DNA of 64,000 nucleotides from Paenibacillus glycanilyticus NBRC 16618 (GCF_004000805.1 NZ_BILY01000024.1:1-64000); one strand, 5' to 3'. Shown: positions 26,601-35,502, numbered from the stretch's first letter. Numbers and translations: made by a program. The notes: generated from the sequence alone by a model not told the origin.

Positions 26601-26846
26601 ATCATCCGATAATCCGCCGTCCTTATGGAAAACGAGTACCGTAGAGGCACCGCCGCCACCGGCGTCCTTCGTGCCGATTGCCTTCTCCATGTCAGCAGCG
26701 ATTGTGGAGGAATAGCCGTCGGGCACATTCACCTGCCCTTTCTCGCGGACAAGGTCCTGCATATTGGGTGCGCTTAGCATAAGCCCAACCATTACCGCGA
26801 TCCAGACAACAAGCAGAATCCATCTTGCTTTGATTACCGTCTTCAT
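23652..26846 (-). CDS. MMPL-family RND exporter with long repeat domain
   Basis: 1064 aa. Two MMPL membrane blocks: residues about 1-365 (N-terminal helix, extracellular loop, then six helices containing FGIGTDYCILLISRFKEEL) and about 850-1064 (ALGIDYSIFLMDRFKEYRD). Between them, roughly 470-770, is a long run of degenerate repeats with Leu/Gly every 7-10 residues (for example LANGISDLQKGIEQAANG, LKSGIDQLGTGLKQIERGL), resembling the extended helical region of YhgE/Pip proteins. B. subtilis YdgH, encoded beside the MarR regulator YdgG, has a similar plan. It overlaps the MarR gene by 4 nt. Probable role: export of a lipid, peptide or hydrophobic drug. Confidence 0.9.
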   Translation of the reverse strand: MKTVIKARWILLVVWIAVMVGLMLSAPNMQDLVREKGQVNVPDGYSSTIAADMEKAIGTKDAGGGGASTVLVFHKDGGLSDDDLASIQGGINKLKEEKDELRITSLTTHFDTPELAKQMVAGDASTVLALVNVNLDGAELAEVRDHLYDALKDVKIEHYYTGNWLISEDVVTSSQEGLKKTEFITVGFILIILFVVFRSAVAPIVPLLTVGFTYMVTQSIVAFLVKYMDFPLSNFTQIFLVAVLFGIGTDYCILLISRFKEELSHRGGHIPESIVATYKTAGRTVLFSGLAVLVGFASIGFSTFILYRSAVAVAVGIAVLLLALFTIVPFFMATLGPKLFWPSKGSLEHKPSGLWGAVGSFSLKRPIWALVILAVLVVPFLTAYKGSLSFNSLDEIGDKYDSVKAFNIIADSFGPGESLPTTVVMKSDKPLDTSDGLAALEQISRELGKVDGVKAVRSATRPTGDAMDDFLVSDQVGTLEDGLGQSNDGLGKIGSGLSDASSELSKNGPKLNDAAAGAGKLVDGTNALKSGIDQLGTGLKQIERGLQDGSAGAKELTAGLKQARASADQLAAASRDLLKGYQQAGGGLTQLTQAYQSVASEQAKLADGLSSLEQGISGLSATHPELAEDAAYQQALSSVKQLGQQASGLSGQMSQLNAQLTGVSGGLDKANAGYKQAADGQAALAAGLAKLANGISDLQKGIEQAANGQGRIVSKLPGVTQGLDQLSNGQKELQSGFTELNSQLGQLTDGLDQSVEGLTQVTDGLSSAKGYLNELSSSPNKQMTGWFIPDEAIKNDDFQQALNVYLSEDRKSAKFDVVFSGNPYEEETMSRIDDLEAAVGRGVQGTPYDGHVTYAVGGVSSMNNDLSNISNADYSRTVMLMIIGIAIILIILFRSVIMPLYMIASLLVTFYTSMAITEVIFVRILGHTGISWAVPFFGFVMLVALGIDYSIFLMDRFKEYRDQLSPTEAILAAMKNMGTVIMSAAVILGGTFAAMLPSGVMSLLQIATIVLCGLFLYALVMLPLFIPVMVRMFGKANYWPFMKEDGERGVPLRGQEVHTHSNDM

Positions 26847-27319
26847 TTTTTCTCTAGCTCCTCTCCATCTCCCAGCGGCTGTGACATAACCATGGCCAGC
26901 TTCTCATAAGTCTCAATAAACGCAAGTGCTTCCTGCTGGTCAAAATGCTGCAAATACTTCGCGATCAGCTCCTGGATCTTGCGTTCCACCGCATCGGCCA
27001 TCCGTATGCCTTCGTCGGTCAGCCGAAGCAGCGTGACGCGGCGGTCCTTCTCGTCCGGCATTCTTTCCAGCAGCTGTTTATCGAATAAGCGCGTAATGAT
27101 GGCGGTAATCGAGCTTTTGCCTACGCAAAAGGCATCCGCAAGCTCGGTAGACGTACACACCCCCATAGTGCGCAAATAACGCAGCGTCGAGGATTGATCA
27201 AAAGTCAGATCCTCCGGCATCAAATCGCGGAACATGGCCGTCAGCCTGCGTTCAACGGTAAAATGCGCCCCTTCGTATCGGCGGATGATCTGCCCCAGCA
27301 TTTCGTTGTCTATAACCAT
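26843..27319 (-). CDS. MarR-family transcriptional regulator
   Basis: 158 aa winged-helix repressor. The MarR core runs from about residue 38 to 105 (TFDQSSTLRYLRTMGVCTSTELADAF, then ITRLFDKQLLERMPDEKDRRVTLLRLT). It is the first gene of a two-gene operon, sharing ATGA with the MMPL gene. A perfect 6-3-6 palindrome lies just past its likely -10 element, so it most likely represses itself and the exporter until a ligand binds. Confidence 0.93.
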   Translation of the reverse strand: MVIDNEMLGQIIRRYEGAHFTVERRLTAMFRDLMPEDLTFDQSSTLRYLRTMGVCTSTELADAFCVGKSSITAIITRLFDKQLLERMPDEKDRRVTLLRLTDEGIRMADAVERKIQELIAKYLQHFDQQEALAFIETYEKLAMVMSQPLGDGEELEKK

Positions 27320-27360
27320 AGGTGTATTCCTCTCGTCTTAATTATTTAGTTTCATTATTG

Positions 27361-27407
27361 AACTATTCGATAGTTGAACTATATCAAAAGGATTAGTCTT
27401 CGGTCAA
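27361..27407 (-). promoter_or_regulatory. Promoter and operator of the marR-MMPL operon
   Basis: On the minus strand TTGACC (27402-27407), an 18-nt spacer and TATAGT (27378-27383) form a SigA-type promoter. Directly downstream AACTAT-TCG-ATAGTT (27361-27375) is a perfect palindrome covering the expected start site. TTGAACTA also occurs twice as a direct repeat with 16-nt spacing. Confidence 0.7.
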
Positions 27408-27522
27408 CCAGAATACAGCCATTAATTTGAAAATTTTATGAAAAAGCCGGAGCGATTGCTTGTCCCCATCGGCCGGACTTATAATATTGGTGAAACTTAC
27501 TAATGTTACGTAGGAGGCTGGA

Positions 27523-28089
27523 ATGATGTACGATATCATCGTTATTGGCGCCGGTCCTGCCGGTGCAAGCGCAGCAATCTTTACGGCAAAAGCGGGCAAA
27601 CAAACGTTATTGCTCGAGAACAACAAAGGCATGACCAAACGGGCATGGTTCGAGAATTATTACGGCATTACCGAGATCGGCGGCCCCGATCTAGTGGATA
27701 CAGGCAAGAAGCAAGCCGTCCGGCTTGGCGCAGAGTTAAAAGAAGAGACCGTTACGGGCGTATCGCCAATCGAAGGCGGCTTGTCCGTTGTAACGGACCA
27801 TGGAACGTACGAGGCGAAGCATGTGCTGCTGGCAACCGGCGCTTTGGTTGATCTGGCGCAGCATATTGGGGTAGCGACAAAACCGGGCACGGAGCCGCGC
27901 ATCAAAACCGTGGCGGATGTGGATCCGGCGGGCCGCACCAATATCCCTGGGGTATGGGCAGCAGGTACGGTTGCAGGCGTCAGCGTGCATGCGGTTATCA
28001 CTGCAGGCGACGGCGCCAAAGTGGCAATCAACATCATCAGCGAGCTGAACGGCGAGCGTTACGTCGACCACGACGTATTGAAAGCCTGA
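27523..28089 (+). CDS. Short FAD-dependent oxidoreductase (thioredoxin reductase-like, single domain)
   Basis: 188 aa. The N-terminal FAD-binding motif is DIIVIGAGPAGASAAIF, and the C-terminal family motif GVWAAGTVAG with a following AVITAGDGAKVA closes the FAD domain. The NAD(P)-binding insert with the CxxC redox centre of true thioredoxin reductases is missing (full enzymes are about 310 aa), so this is a single-domain flavoprotein. Similar short proteins occur in Bacillales, with no settled function. It could accept electrons from a partner or be a sensor. A normal RBS (GTAGGAGGCTGGA) precedes the ATG; a strong terminator follows. Confidence 0.82.
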   Translation: MMYDIIVIGAGPAGASAAIFTAKAGKQTLLLENNKGMTKRAWFENYYGITEIGGPDLVDTGKKQAVRLGAELKEETVTGVSPIEGGLSVVTDHGTYEAKHVLLATGALVDLAQHIGVATKPGTEPRIKTVADVDPAGRTNIPGVWAAGTVAGVSVHAVITAGDGAKVAINIISELNGERYVDHDVLKA

Positions 28090-28100
28090 ATAAGCGAAAA

Positions 28101-28134
28101 AAAGGACGGAGCAGCTTCTGCTCCGTCCTTTTTT
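28101..28134 (+). terminator. Intrinsic terminator
   Basis: GGACGGAGCAG pairs with CTGCTCCGTCC around a short loop, with A-run before and T-run after. It follows the short flavoprotein gene. Confidence 0.9.
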
Positions 28135-28141
28135 GTGCGCT

Positions 28142-28177
28142 CCCATAGTGGTGGTTGGCGTTCGCCACTACTATGGG
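28142..28177. repeat. Long hairpin at the edge of the repeat array
   Basis: CCCATAGTGGTGG pairs with CCACTACTATGGG with one G-T position; an inner CG/CG extends it. It directly precedes the 62-nt tandem array and is not followed by a T-run, so it is not a normal terminator. Confidence 0.6.
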
Positions 28178-28184
28178 GCTGTCG

Positions 28185-28540
28185 CTGCAGCACGGAAAAA
28201 CCGTCTTATTGAGCTGCTTCGACCCCATGTGACCACTCACCACCCACTGCAACACGGATTTTTCCTCTTATTTGGTTCTCTGCAGCCTGCACGCTACCAC
28301 TCCGGCCCCTGTAGCACGGAAAAACCAACTTATTGAGCTATTTTGGACCCACGTGACCGCGCTAACCCCACTGTAACACGGTTTTTTCCTCTTATTTGGC
28401 TCTTCACAGCCTGCACGCCACCATTCCAGCCTCTGTAGTACGAAAAACCGTCTTATTGAGCTATTTTGGATCCACGTGGACACTCATCAACAGCTACGAC
28501 ACAGTTTTTTCTGCTATTTCACCTCGCAAGCCACCAGCAG
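28185..28540. repeat. Intergenic tandem array, 62-nt period with alternating A and B units
   Basis: The 500-nt gap between two genes holds no ORF with a start signal but shows a clear periodicity. Units beginning CTGYARCACGG start at 28185, 28247, 28309, 28371 and 28433, exactly 62 nt apart; a sixth degenerate unit starts at 28494. Odd units (A) read CACGGAAAAACC then CTTATTGAGCT; even units (B) read CACGGTTTTTTCC then CTTATTTGGCTC. A-B pairs therefore repeat every 124 nt. The A core GGAAAAACCG is nearly the reverse complement of the B core CGGTTTTTTCC, so adjacent units can fold on each other. Nothing else is recognisable in this gap. Confidence 0.85.
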
Positions 28541-28593
28541 GAAAAAAAATGCGGCACTCGCATTCCCTGCGCGTACCGCATTCCACATTTCTA

Positions 28594-29499
28594 TTACGCC
28601 ATGGTCGAGCTTGAAGCCGCCGGCACTGCCTGTTTGCCGGCTTCGCCTTGCAGCTTGCCGCCGTGACCGCCGCCGAAGTGGGCGCCGCCCCCAAAACCGC
28701 CGCGTACGCCTTTAGGCGCTCCCCACTCGCCGTTTACTTGCTTCGTCACCTCATCCGTGACCGCTTGCAGCTTAGCATCGTACTCCTCCTGCGTAAGCTT
28801 GCCACTCGCGAGCGCCTCCTCAAGCTTGGCCTTCGCGGCGTTTACCCCTAGGTCGATCACGCTTTGCAGGCTTACGCCTTGCTTGTCCGCAATAGCAGCA
28901 AGTGTCTGACCGTCTTTCAGTGCCGTTTTAAGCTCCGCCGACGTTAATCCGAGCAGCTTGGCGAGTGCTTCCTTATCGCCAAATGCGATAGCGCCACCAT
29001 GCCCATGCCCTTTGCCCGCAAAGCCTTTCTCGGCTGCCGCAAACCCTTTCGAATCCAGCAGCTTATCGGCAATAGCCGAGCTGTCCGGCTTTTTGACCGA
29101 ATTACCTTCTGCCGCCGTATCATCCTTCTTCGGCGCGGCCGCTGCCGCAGCGTCGATCCATTCCACCAGCTTTGCTTTCAAATCCTCGCGGCCGATACCT
29201 TGCGCCGCTCCAACCTCAGCCAAGGTAGACGCCTCAAGCTTGGTTTTAAGCTCTTCCGCAGACAGCTTCAAATAATCCGCCATCTTGCTCTCCAGACCCG
29301 CCAGCTGGGCAAATCCGCCGCGCTTTCCGGCAAATTTTCCGTGCTTATCCTGCTGCACTCCGGACGACGATGCCTGATCCGATGCCACAGAAGAGGAAGC
29401 CGATGCAGACGAGTCGGAGCCAGCCGCGTACGCCAATCCTCCTCCAAGCGCCAGGGTAAGGGCCATTAAGCTTGCCGCAATCGCTTTGCTTCTACGCAT
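28594..29499 (-). CDS. Secreted Ala/Lys-rich protein with two helical repeat domains
   Basis: 301 aa. A signal peptide covers about residues 1-26 (basic start, hydrophobic core, AYAAGSDSS). A Ser/Ala-rich stretch follows. Two related helical modules come next: about 75-125 (YLKLSAEELKTKLEAS) and about 180-255 (LLGLTSAELKTALKDGQTLA, then LASGKLTQEEYDAKL). The end is rich in Gly and His (GGFGGGAHFGGGHGG). Similar secreted proteins with the L-L-S/T-EEL-K-L module exist in Bacillales, but I know no function. The ATG at 29499 is chosen because AAAGGCGG lies 6 nt upstream. A His-rich tail could bind metal, but that is a guess. Confidence 0.8.
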   Translation of the reverse strand: MRRSKAIAASLMALTLALGGGLAYAAGSDSSASASSSVASDQASSSGVQQDKHGKFAGKRGGFAQLAGLESKMADYLKLSAEELKTKLEASTLAEVGAAQGIGREDLKAKLVEWIDAAAAAAPKKDDTAAEGNSVKKPDSSAIADKLLDSKGFAAAEKGFAGKGHGHGGAIAFGDKEALAKLLGLTSAELKTALKDGQTLAAIADKQGVSLQSVIDLGVNAAKAKLEEALASGKLTQEEYDAKLQAVTDEVTKQVNGEWGAPKGVRGGFGGGAHFGGGHGGKLQGEAGKQAVPAASSSTMA

Positions 29500-29789
29500 A
29501 ACATTCCGCCTTTCCATCCAGGATTTACAATTACGCTTCCATTGTATCTCTCTTCTATGAACAGATTTTGAACATCGCTATTAATTAGCAGATTGCCAAA
29601 GATTAGAATTGTCTCAGAACTAAACTCCGGGTCCCCATTCGCCGAAAAAAAGAGTAAGTACCGATGCCAAATACTTTTCTAACATGGCCTCGCGAACTTA
29701 CCTAATATATGGCTGTTATAGTTGGTTATAAGATGAAGACATCTTTGCTCAGGCAGCCGATCAACTACATAAAGAACGAGGGATAATGA

Positions 29790-31538
29790 ATGTTCAAGAA
29801 GAGAAAAACCAGTTTAGCGCTCGTCCTTTCCGTTGTGCTCGCCCTTCTGTTTCTGGCCACTATCGGGGCAATGGTATCGATGACGACAAACAATCAGAAA
29901 GATGCCTATTTCGATGAAATGTCCCGTACGGTCAACACCCTTGGCAATATTACCAGCGCCAAAATCGACCTGATCACCTCTGCGCAGGAGCAGCTGAATA
30001 AAGGAAAAACGCAGGGCTCCACGGAATTTTACAATCTATCGCTATTTTTGGAAGCCATGAACTCCAACGACCAAGTCTCCAACGTCTATGTTCTGCAACC
30101 GGACAAGCTTGAAAAAGAAGGCAAAACTTATCTCACCACGCTGCAGGGTACCGGAGCTCTTACGCAGGCTGGACTTACGCCGGGCACTCCCTACGAGCTG
30201 TCACCGGCATTTCTGAAGGGTTACGATAAAGCGATGAAAGACGGATTTGCCCGAGTTGCTACCTACAAAGACGAAATGGGAACTTGGGTCAGCTATCTGA
30301 TGGCCATCAAAGACAACTCCAATAAAACGGTTGCGATATTTGGAGCCGATTTCGACTATGACAACGTGCAAGCGGAGCTCGACCGCAGAATGTGGCAGGT
30401 CCTTAACGTCGGGATTACTTGCGATGCGATCGCCATTATCCTCATCGTATTGATCGTGCGATATGCCATAAGGCCTTTGAAGCGTCTCAGCCAAGTAGCC
30501 GCCCTTGCCGCAAAAGGCGATCTGACCGTCACGGTACCGGTCACTACGGGCAACGAGATCGGCCAGGCTTCCCATGCCTTTAATGAAATGATCGCGAGCC
30601 TTCGTCAGCTGGCCAGCCATATTCGGTCTACCGCGGGCGAGGTTGCAGGCTCATCCTCCATCATGCAGGAAAGCGCCGAGCAGACCTCGCGTGCTACCGA
30701 AGAAGTCGCTCACGCCATTCAAGAGGTTGCCGCCGGAGCGGATACGCAGCTGCAAAGCTTCCAGGAATGCCAGCGCGCGATGAACGAGATGACCGTTGGC
30801 ATCCAGCGGATTGCAGAATCCTCCGCTTCCGTATCTGAGCTGGCTACCGACGCTTCCGAGCTTGCCAATGCAGGCGATACGGTTATTAACCGGACAGTCA
30901 ACCAAATGCAGGTGATTGAGCAAAATGTCGGCGAAACGGTAACCGTCATGCAGGAGCTGCAGCAAATGAACAGCCAGATCGGTTCCATTCTCGAGATGAT
31001 TGGCGAAGTATCGAAGCAGACGAACCTGCTCGCTATTAACGCATCGATTGAAGCAGCCCGGGCAGGCGAGCATGGCAAAGGCTTTGCCGTTGTTGCCCAG
31101 GAGATCCGCAAGCTGGCCGAACGCTCGAAGGAGTCATCGGATCAAATCAGCGAAATCCTGAGCGGCATCAGCAGCCGGACAAGTGAAGCCGTTGTCTCGA
31201 TGGAAAAAGCGGCCGAAGGCGCCCGCGAAGGCAGCTCCGTCTCCCATCAGGCAGGCGAATCGTTCCGTTCCATCCACGAGGCTATCCGCCAGGTTTCCGC
31301 GCAAATTCAGGAGGTTTCCGCGGCCTCCGAGCAAATGTCGGCAGGCAGCGAGGAGATCGCGGCTTCGCTTGACCAGCTGGAGCATATTGCCGAAGCATCC
31401 TCCATCCAGTCCCAGCGCGTAGCCGCGGCTTCCGAGGAGCAGCTCGCTTCCATGCAGGAGGTGGCAAGCTCGTCCGCGCAGCTTCGCAACCTCGCATCCG
31501 AACTGAACAAAGCGATCGACACGTTCAAGACGGAATAA
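29790..31538 (+). CDS. Methyl-accepting chemotaxis protein
   Basis: 582 aa chemoreceptor. TM1 is at about 9-31; an extracellular Cache-like sensing region covers about 35-195 ([20 protein letters not shown] through [14 protein letters not shown]). TM2 is at about 200-222, HAMP at about 223-275, and a cytoplasmic signalling domain reaches the C-terminus. Its hairpin tip is [21 protein letters not shown], which contacts CheA and CheW. Ligand unknown. It is monocistronic, with a terminator 25 nt after the stop. About 290 nt upstream hold no gene; I found no convincing SigD promoter there. Confidence 0.95.
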   Translation: MFKKRKTSLALVLSVVLALLFLATIGAMVSMTTNNQKDAYFDEMSRTVNTLGNITSAKIDLITSAQEQLNKGKTQGSTEFYNLSLFLEAMNSNDQVSNVYVLQPDKLEKEGKTYLTTLQGTGALTQAGLTPGTPYELSPAFLKGYDKAMKDGFARVATYKDEMGTWVSYLMAIKDNSNKTVAIFGADFDYDNVQAELDRRMWQVLNVGITCDAIAIILIVLIVRYAIRPLKRLSQVAALAAKGDLTVTVPVTTGNEIGQASHAFNEMIASLRQLASHIRSTAGEVAGSSSIMQESAEQTSRATEEVAHAIQEVAAGADTQLQSFQECQRAMNEMTVGIQRIAESSASVSELATDASELANAGDTVINRTVNQMQVIEQNVGETVTVMQELQQMNSQIGSILEMIGEVSKQTNLLAINASIEAARAGEHGKGFAVVAQEIRKLAERSKESSDQISEILSGISSRTSEAVVSMEKAAEGAREGSSVSHQAGESFRSIHEAIRQVSAQIQEVSAASEQMSAGSEEIAASLDQLEHIAEASSIQSQRVAAASEEQLASMQEVASSSAQLRNLASELNKAIDTFKTE

Positions 31539-31561
31539 AAGCCAAAACCAAAAAGCCAAGC

Positions 31562-31608
31562 AAAAAGCACCTCCAGCAAGCCAACCGGCTGCATGGAGGT
31601 GCTTTTCT
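31562..31608. terminator. Terminator between MCP and bmrD
   Basis: AAAAGCACCTCCA pairs with TGGAGGTGCTTTT around an 18-nt loop between the convergent genes; both arms give T-runs, so it can work on either strand. Confidence 0.85.
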
Positions 31609-31652
31609 CATAACCGGAATCGGGGAGAACCCTTCCCCGATCCCGTCTTCGA

Positions 31653-33677
31653 TTAAGATGCGGTAACAGCCGAGCCTTGCTGCAGCTGATACATCGCGAA
31701 ATATTTGCCGCGGTGATCCATCAGCTCATCGTGGTTGCCGCGTTCGACGATGCGGCCGCGGTCCAGCACCAGAATCTGATTCGCCTGGCGGATGGTTGAT
31801 AGACGGTGGGCAATAACAAACGTCGTACGGCCCTTTTTCAGCACATCCAGCGCTTCTTGAATGATGGCCTCTGTCTCTGTATCGATGCTTGCGGTTGCTT
31901 CGTCAAGAATCAGAATCGCGGGATCGTAAGCGAGCGCCCGCGCGAACGAAATCAGCTGGCGTTGGCCGGCGGACAGCGTACTGCCCTTCTCGATCACTTC
32001 CGCATCGATACCGCCCGGAAGCTGCGCGAACATGTCGTAGGCGCCAACGTCGCGGAGCGCCTGCTCCACCCGCTCCCGGCTGATCGCCGGATTGTTCAGG
32101 CTGATGTTCGAGGCAATGGTACCGGTGAACAGGAACGGATCCTGCAGAACGATGCCCATATGCTGGCGCAGATGCTGCTTCGGAATATCCAGCACATCCT
32201 TGCCGTCGATAATGATGCTGCCCTCATTGGAATCGTAGAACCGGAACAGCAGGTTCATAATCGAGCTTTTGCCGGAGCCCGTATGGCCAACGAGTGCCAC
32301 CGTATCGCCTTGACGGGCGGTGAAGGAGATGTTTTTCAATACATACTCATCCTTCTTGTAGGCAAACGAAACGTTATCGAATTTCACTTCGCCCTTGTAA
32401 CGCTCCATCATGCCCGGTTCAACCTCAACGCCCGGCTGATCCATCAGGGTAAACACCCGCTCCGCGGATACCCTTGCCGTCTCCAGATTGGACAGCTGGT
32501 TTACTACACCAACGATTGGCTGGAACATCCGGTTCATCAGATCGACGAACGCGTACAGTACGCCTACCCCGATGGCAGCGCCAAACCAGTCGCCCCAGAA
32601 GAACCAGATGACGATAAGGAAGATGATGTTGCGGACGACGTTGACCAGGTTATGCGACGTAATCGAGTTCAAGCTCAGCAGCTTGTTCTGATACGTAAAA
32701 TAATGCTCGTTCAGCTCGTCGAATTCTTTAAAGGTCTCTTTCTGACGGCGGAACGCCTGGATAATCGCCATCCCTTGGATGGATTCGTTGATCATCGCGT
32801 TAATCTCGCTCAGCTTCGTCCGGATAATCCGGTTGTAACGGGCCGCAAAGCGGCGGTACAGATTAATCCAGACGAGCAGGATCGGCACAAGCGGCAGCGC
32901 AAATAGCGCAAGTCTTGGATCCAGCAGGAACAACGCTCCGTAGATCGCCGTCATGTACACGATCGCGGAGAAGAAGTTAGCGAGTACCGCGACATACAGC
33001 TCACGGATCGCCTCCGTATCGTTCGTAATCCGGGAGACGACCTGGCCTGCGGCCAGCGTGTCGAAGTAATTCACCGGAAGCCGCTGCGTATGGGCGAATA
33101 CGTCATTGCGCATGCGCCGGACAATCCGGTTCGCGGACGTCTGCAGCAGGAGCCGCTGTCCGTAAGTGAATACCGCGCCAAGCACAAGCAGTCCGACATA
33201 GAGTCCGGCAAGCTTCATCAGGCTTGGAATTTCCGGCTTGTAGAACTGATATAGCTCCTTAGCCGAAATCAGGGCAACCGGGAACGCGGCATTTTCTCCG
33301 GTTGTTTTGTCGGTGACGGTCATCTGGCCGTCCGTTACCTTGCGCACGCCTTCCACGGCGGGAAGGGTGCCTTCATACCAGTAAAATTTTCTGCCGGCCT
33401 GAAGCAGATGCACCTCGGCGCCTCTGGCCTCACCGGCTGCGAAGTGGTCTTCGCGCTTATACCATTTATCTTTATAAGAAACTGCGTACGGCTCATCCGC
33501 CGCAACCTCGTACCAGCTCTTCTCGATGCCGAGAATATTCTGATCGATCATCCGCTTTGCGATAAACGGCCCCGCCAGCTCCGCGCATACGGCCAGCAGG
33601 AGAAGAACTAACGCTCCAATGATCGGTTTTTTATAAAGCATGGCGTATTGAAACAATCGTTTACCCGTTTGACCCAT
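31653..33677 (-). CDS. bmrD: Heterodimeric multidrug ABC exporter subunit, BmrD/YheH type
   Basis: 674 aa half-transporter, almost the same length as B. subtilis YheH (673 aa). It has the family-specific extracellular insertion after TM1 (LGIEKSWYEVAADEP, KWYKREDHF). Six membrane helices are followed by an NBD with Walker A GHTGSGKSS, signature STLSAGQRQL and Walker B AILILDEATASID. The Glu after Walker B is intact, so this is the catalytically competent site-2 partner. The ATG at 33677 matches the YheH N-terminus; an alternative TTG at 33710 would overlap bmrC. Works with the upstream gene product to expel drugs. Confidence 0.93.
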   Translation of the reverse strand: MGQTGKRLFQYAMLYKKPIIGALVLLLLAVCAELAGPFIAKRMIDQNILGIEKSWYEVAADEPYAVSYKDKWYKREDHFAAGEARGAEVHLLQAGRKFYWYEGTLPAVEGVRKVTDGQMTVTDKTTGENAAFPVALISAKELYQFYKPEIPSLMKLAGLYVGLLVLGAVFTYGQRLLLQTSANRIVRRMRNDVFAHTQRLPVNYFDTLAAGQVVSRITNDTEAIRELYVAVLANFFSAIVYMTAIYGALFLLDPRLALFALPLVPILLVWINLYRRFAARYNRIIRTKLSEINAMINESIQGMAIIQAFRRQKETFKEFDELNEHYFTYQNKLLSLNSITSHNLVNVVRNIIFLIVIWFFWGDWFGAAIGVGVLYAFVDLMNRMFQPIVGVVNQLSNLETARVSAERVFTLMDQPGVEVEPGMMERYKGEVKFDNVSFAYKKDEYVLKNISFTARQGDTVALVGHTGSGKSSIMNLLFRFYDSNEGSIIIDGKDVLDIPKQHLRQHMGIVLQDPFLFTGTIASNISLNNPAISRERVEQALRDVGAYDMFAQLPGGIDAEVIEKGSTLSAGQRQLISFARALAYDPAILILDEATASIDTETEAIIQEALDVLKKGRTTFVIAHRLSTIRQANQILVLDRGRIVERGNHDELMDHRGKYFAMYQLQQGSAVTAS

Positions 33678-33699
33678 TGTTCGTAAACGCCTCTCTTTC

Positions 33700-35448
33700 C
33701 TATGATTCAATCAGCGACTCCAGTTGCTGCCGCTCGTACTGCTCTCTGTACCAGCCATCCTGCTTCACAAGATGATCATGGGTACCCTGCTGAACAATAC
33801 GTCCTTCATCCAGCACGATGATATGATCAGCATGCTGCACCGCGGACAACCGGTGAGTCGTAATTAGTGTCGTTTTGCCGGCGCGTTCCGTCCGGATGCC
33901 TTCGATAATCTCGGCTTCGGTCCGTCCGTCTACCGCGGACAACGCGTCGTCCAGCATCAAGATTTCCGGATCGGCGATAAGCGCGCGGGCGATGCTGACC
34001 CGCTGCTTCTGACCGCCCGAGAGCGCAACGCCTTTTTCGCCGACCATGGTTTCCAGCCCGTCAGGCAGGAATTGAATATCCTTGGCGAAGGAGGCCCTTG
34101 CAAGCGCGCGCTGCATATCCTCTTCCGTCGTTTCGCCTTTCTTGCCGAACATAATATTCTCGCGAATCGTCTTCGAGAACAGGATTGGCTGCTGCGGCAC
34201 GTAGCCGATCCAGCCAAGGAGCCGTTCCATCGGCAGCTTCTCAAGCCGCTGCCCGGTAATCTTGATCTCGCCGGCGCCAACCGGATATTCGCGCAGCAGC
34301 TGCTTGAGCAACGTTGTTTTGCCGCTGCCCGTACGGCCGACTATACCTAGCGTCTGCCCTTGGCGCAGACTGATGTTTACATCGCTCAAATTGTCTACCA
34401 CCGACGACGGATAACGGAACGTTACATCGTCAAAAGCTATCGTTGCCGGGGTGGTCACATCAATGGTGTTCTCCGCATCCTGCACATCCGGCTTGTAGCC
34501 AAGCGTTTCTTCTACCCGGTCAAGCGAAGCGTTGCCCCGCTGCATAATGTTGATCAGCTCGCCGATCGCGAACATCGGCCAGATCAGCATCCCGAGGTAG
34601 ACGTTGAAGGAGACCAGCTCGCCGAGCGTAATTTCGCTGTGGAATACGAGATAACCGCCATAACATAAGCCGATCAGATAACTGAGGCCGACCAGAATTT
34701 TGATCGTTGGCTCGAAAAGCGCATCGATCTTGGCCACCTCGATATTTTTCTGAAAGACCTCGTCGGTTTTCTTGCGGAATTGATCCTGGCTTGCTTCCTC
34801 CTGCACGAAGGCGCGGATAACCCGTACCCCCGATACCGATTCCAGCACCTGGTCGTTCAATTCGCCGAAAGCGTCCTGCGACTGCATAAAGCGCTCATGG
34901 ATTTTACCTCCGAAATGCTTCATCGCAAGCGCGATGAACGGCAGCGGCAGAAGCGCCGCCAGCGTCAGCTTAACGCTGATCATCGCCGCCATAATGCCGA
35001 GAATCGTCAGCATGAAGAAAGTGGAGTCAATCAGCGTCAGAATGCCGAATCCGGCCGTTGTGGCAACCGCATTCAGGTCATTCGTGGAACGGGCCATCAG
35101 GTCGCCCGTCCGGTTCCGTTCATAAAAGGTTGGCGACATCTTGAGGAAATGACGCATCAGCCTCGAGCGGAGCAGCCGCTCCAGTACGAAGGCACCGCCA
35201 AACAGCTTATAGTGCCACACGTAAGTGATCGCGTAGCCGACCACCGTTACGGCGACCCAGCCCGCCACGACCTGCATAAAGCCCGTAGCGTCCAGCCTGC
35301 CCTGATGAATCCCGTCAATTGTATGGCCGATCAGCCAAGGCGGAATGACATCGAGAAAGCCCGTGATGATCAGCAGCACGCAGGCTAGCGTATATCTTTT
35401 CCAATTCATTGCGAAAAACCATTGAAGCTTCTTAAGTACGATAAACAT
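33700..35448 (-). CDS. bmrC: Heterodimeric multidrug ABC exporter subunit, BmrC/YheI type
   Basis: 582 aa half-transporter: six membrane helices in about residues 15-300, then an NBD with Walker A GRTGSGKTT, signature VALSGGQKQRV and Walker B EILMLDDALSAVD. The residue after Walker B is Asp instead of catalytic Glu, the degenerate site expected for the YheI half of YheI/YheH (BmrC/BmrD). The start at 35448 gives MFIVLKKLQWFF, matching the family; a GGGAGG motif lies 15 nt upstream, a loose spacing. An attenuator-like leader with a short peptide gene lies upstream. Confidence 0.93.
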   Translation of the reverse strand: MFIVLKKLQWFFAMNWKRYTLACVLLIITGFLDVIPPWLIGHTIDGIHQGRLDATGFMQVVAGWVAVTVVGYAITYVWHYKLFGGAFVLERLLRSRLMRHFLKMSPTFYERNRTGDLMARSTNDLNAVATTAGFGILTLIDSTFFMLTILGIMAAMISVKLTLAALLPLPFIALAMKHFGGKIHERFMQSQDAFGELNDQVLESVSGVRVIRAFVQEEASQDQFRKKTDEVFQKNIEVAKIDALFEPTIKILVGLSYLIGLCYGGYLVFHSEITLGELVSFNVYLGMLIWPMFAIGELINIMQRGNASLDRVEETLGYKPDVQDAENTIDVTTPATIAFDDVTFRYPSSVVDNLSDVNISLRQGQTLGIVGRTGSGKTTLLKQLLREYPVGAGEIKITGQRLEKLPMERLLGWIGYVPQQPILFSKTIRENIMFGKKGETTEEDMQRALARASFAKDIQFLPDGLETMVGEKGVALSGGQKQRVSIARALIADPEILMLDDALSAVDGRTEAEIIEGIRTERAGKTTLITTHRLSAVQHADHIIVLDEGRIVQQGTHDHLVKQDGWYREQYERQQLESLIES

Positions 35449-35502
35449 AGTTTCTGTTAGACACCTCCCGTTTCCATCCAAGCATCTTCCCCCACAAAAC
35501 CG

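Noticed and set aside
28268..28483. Short ORFs within the 62-nt repeat array
   Set aside because: Their sequence simply reflects the repeat period and they lack ribosome binding sites.
28185..28540. CRISPR array
   Set aside because: The period is 62 nt with no alternation of constant repeats and unique spacers; units are similar along their whole length and no cas genes are present.
29500..29789. SigD promoter or c-di-GMP riboswitch before the chemoreceptor gene
   Set aside because: GCCGATCA resembles a SigD -10 element but no TAAA lies at the proper distance; no riboswitch core is visible.
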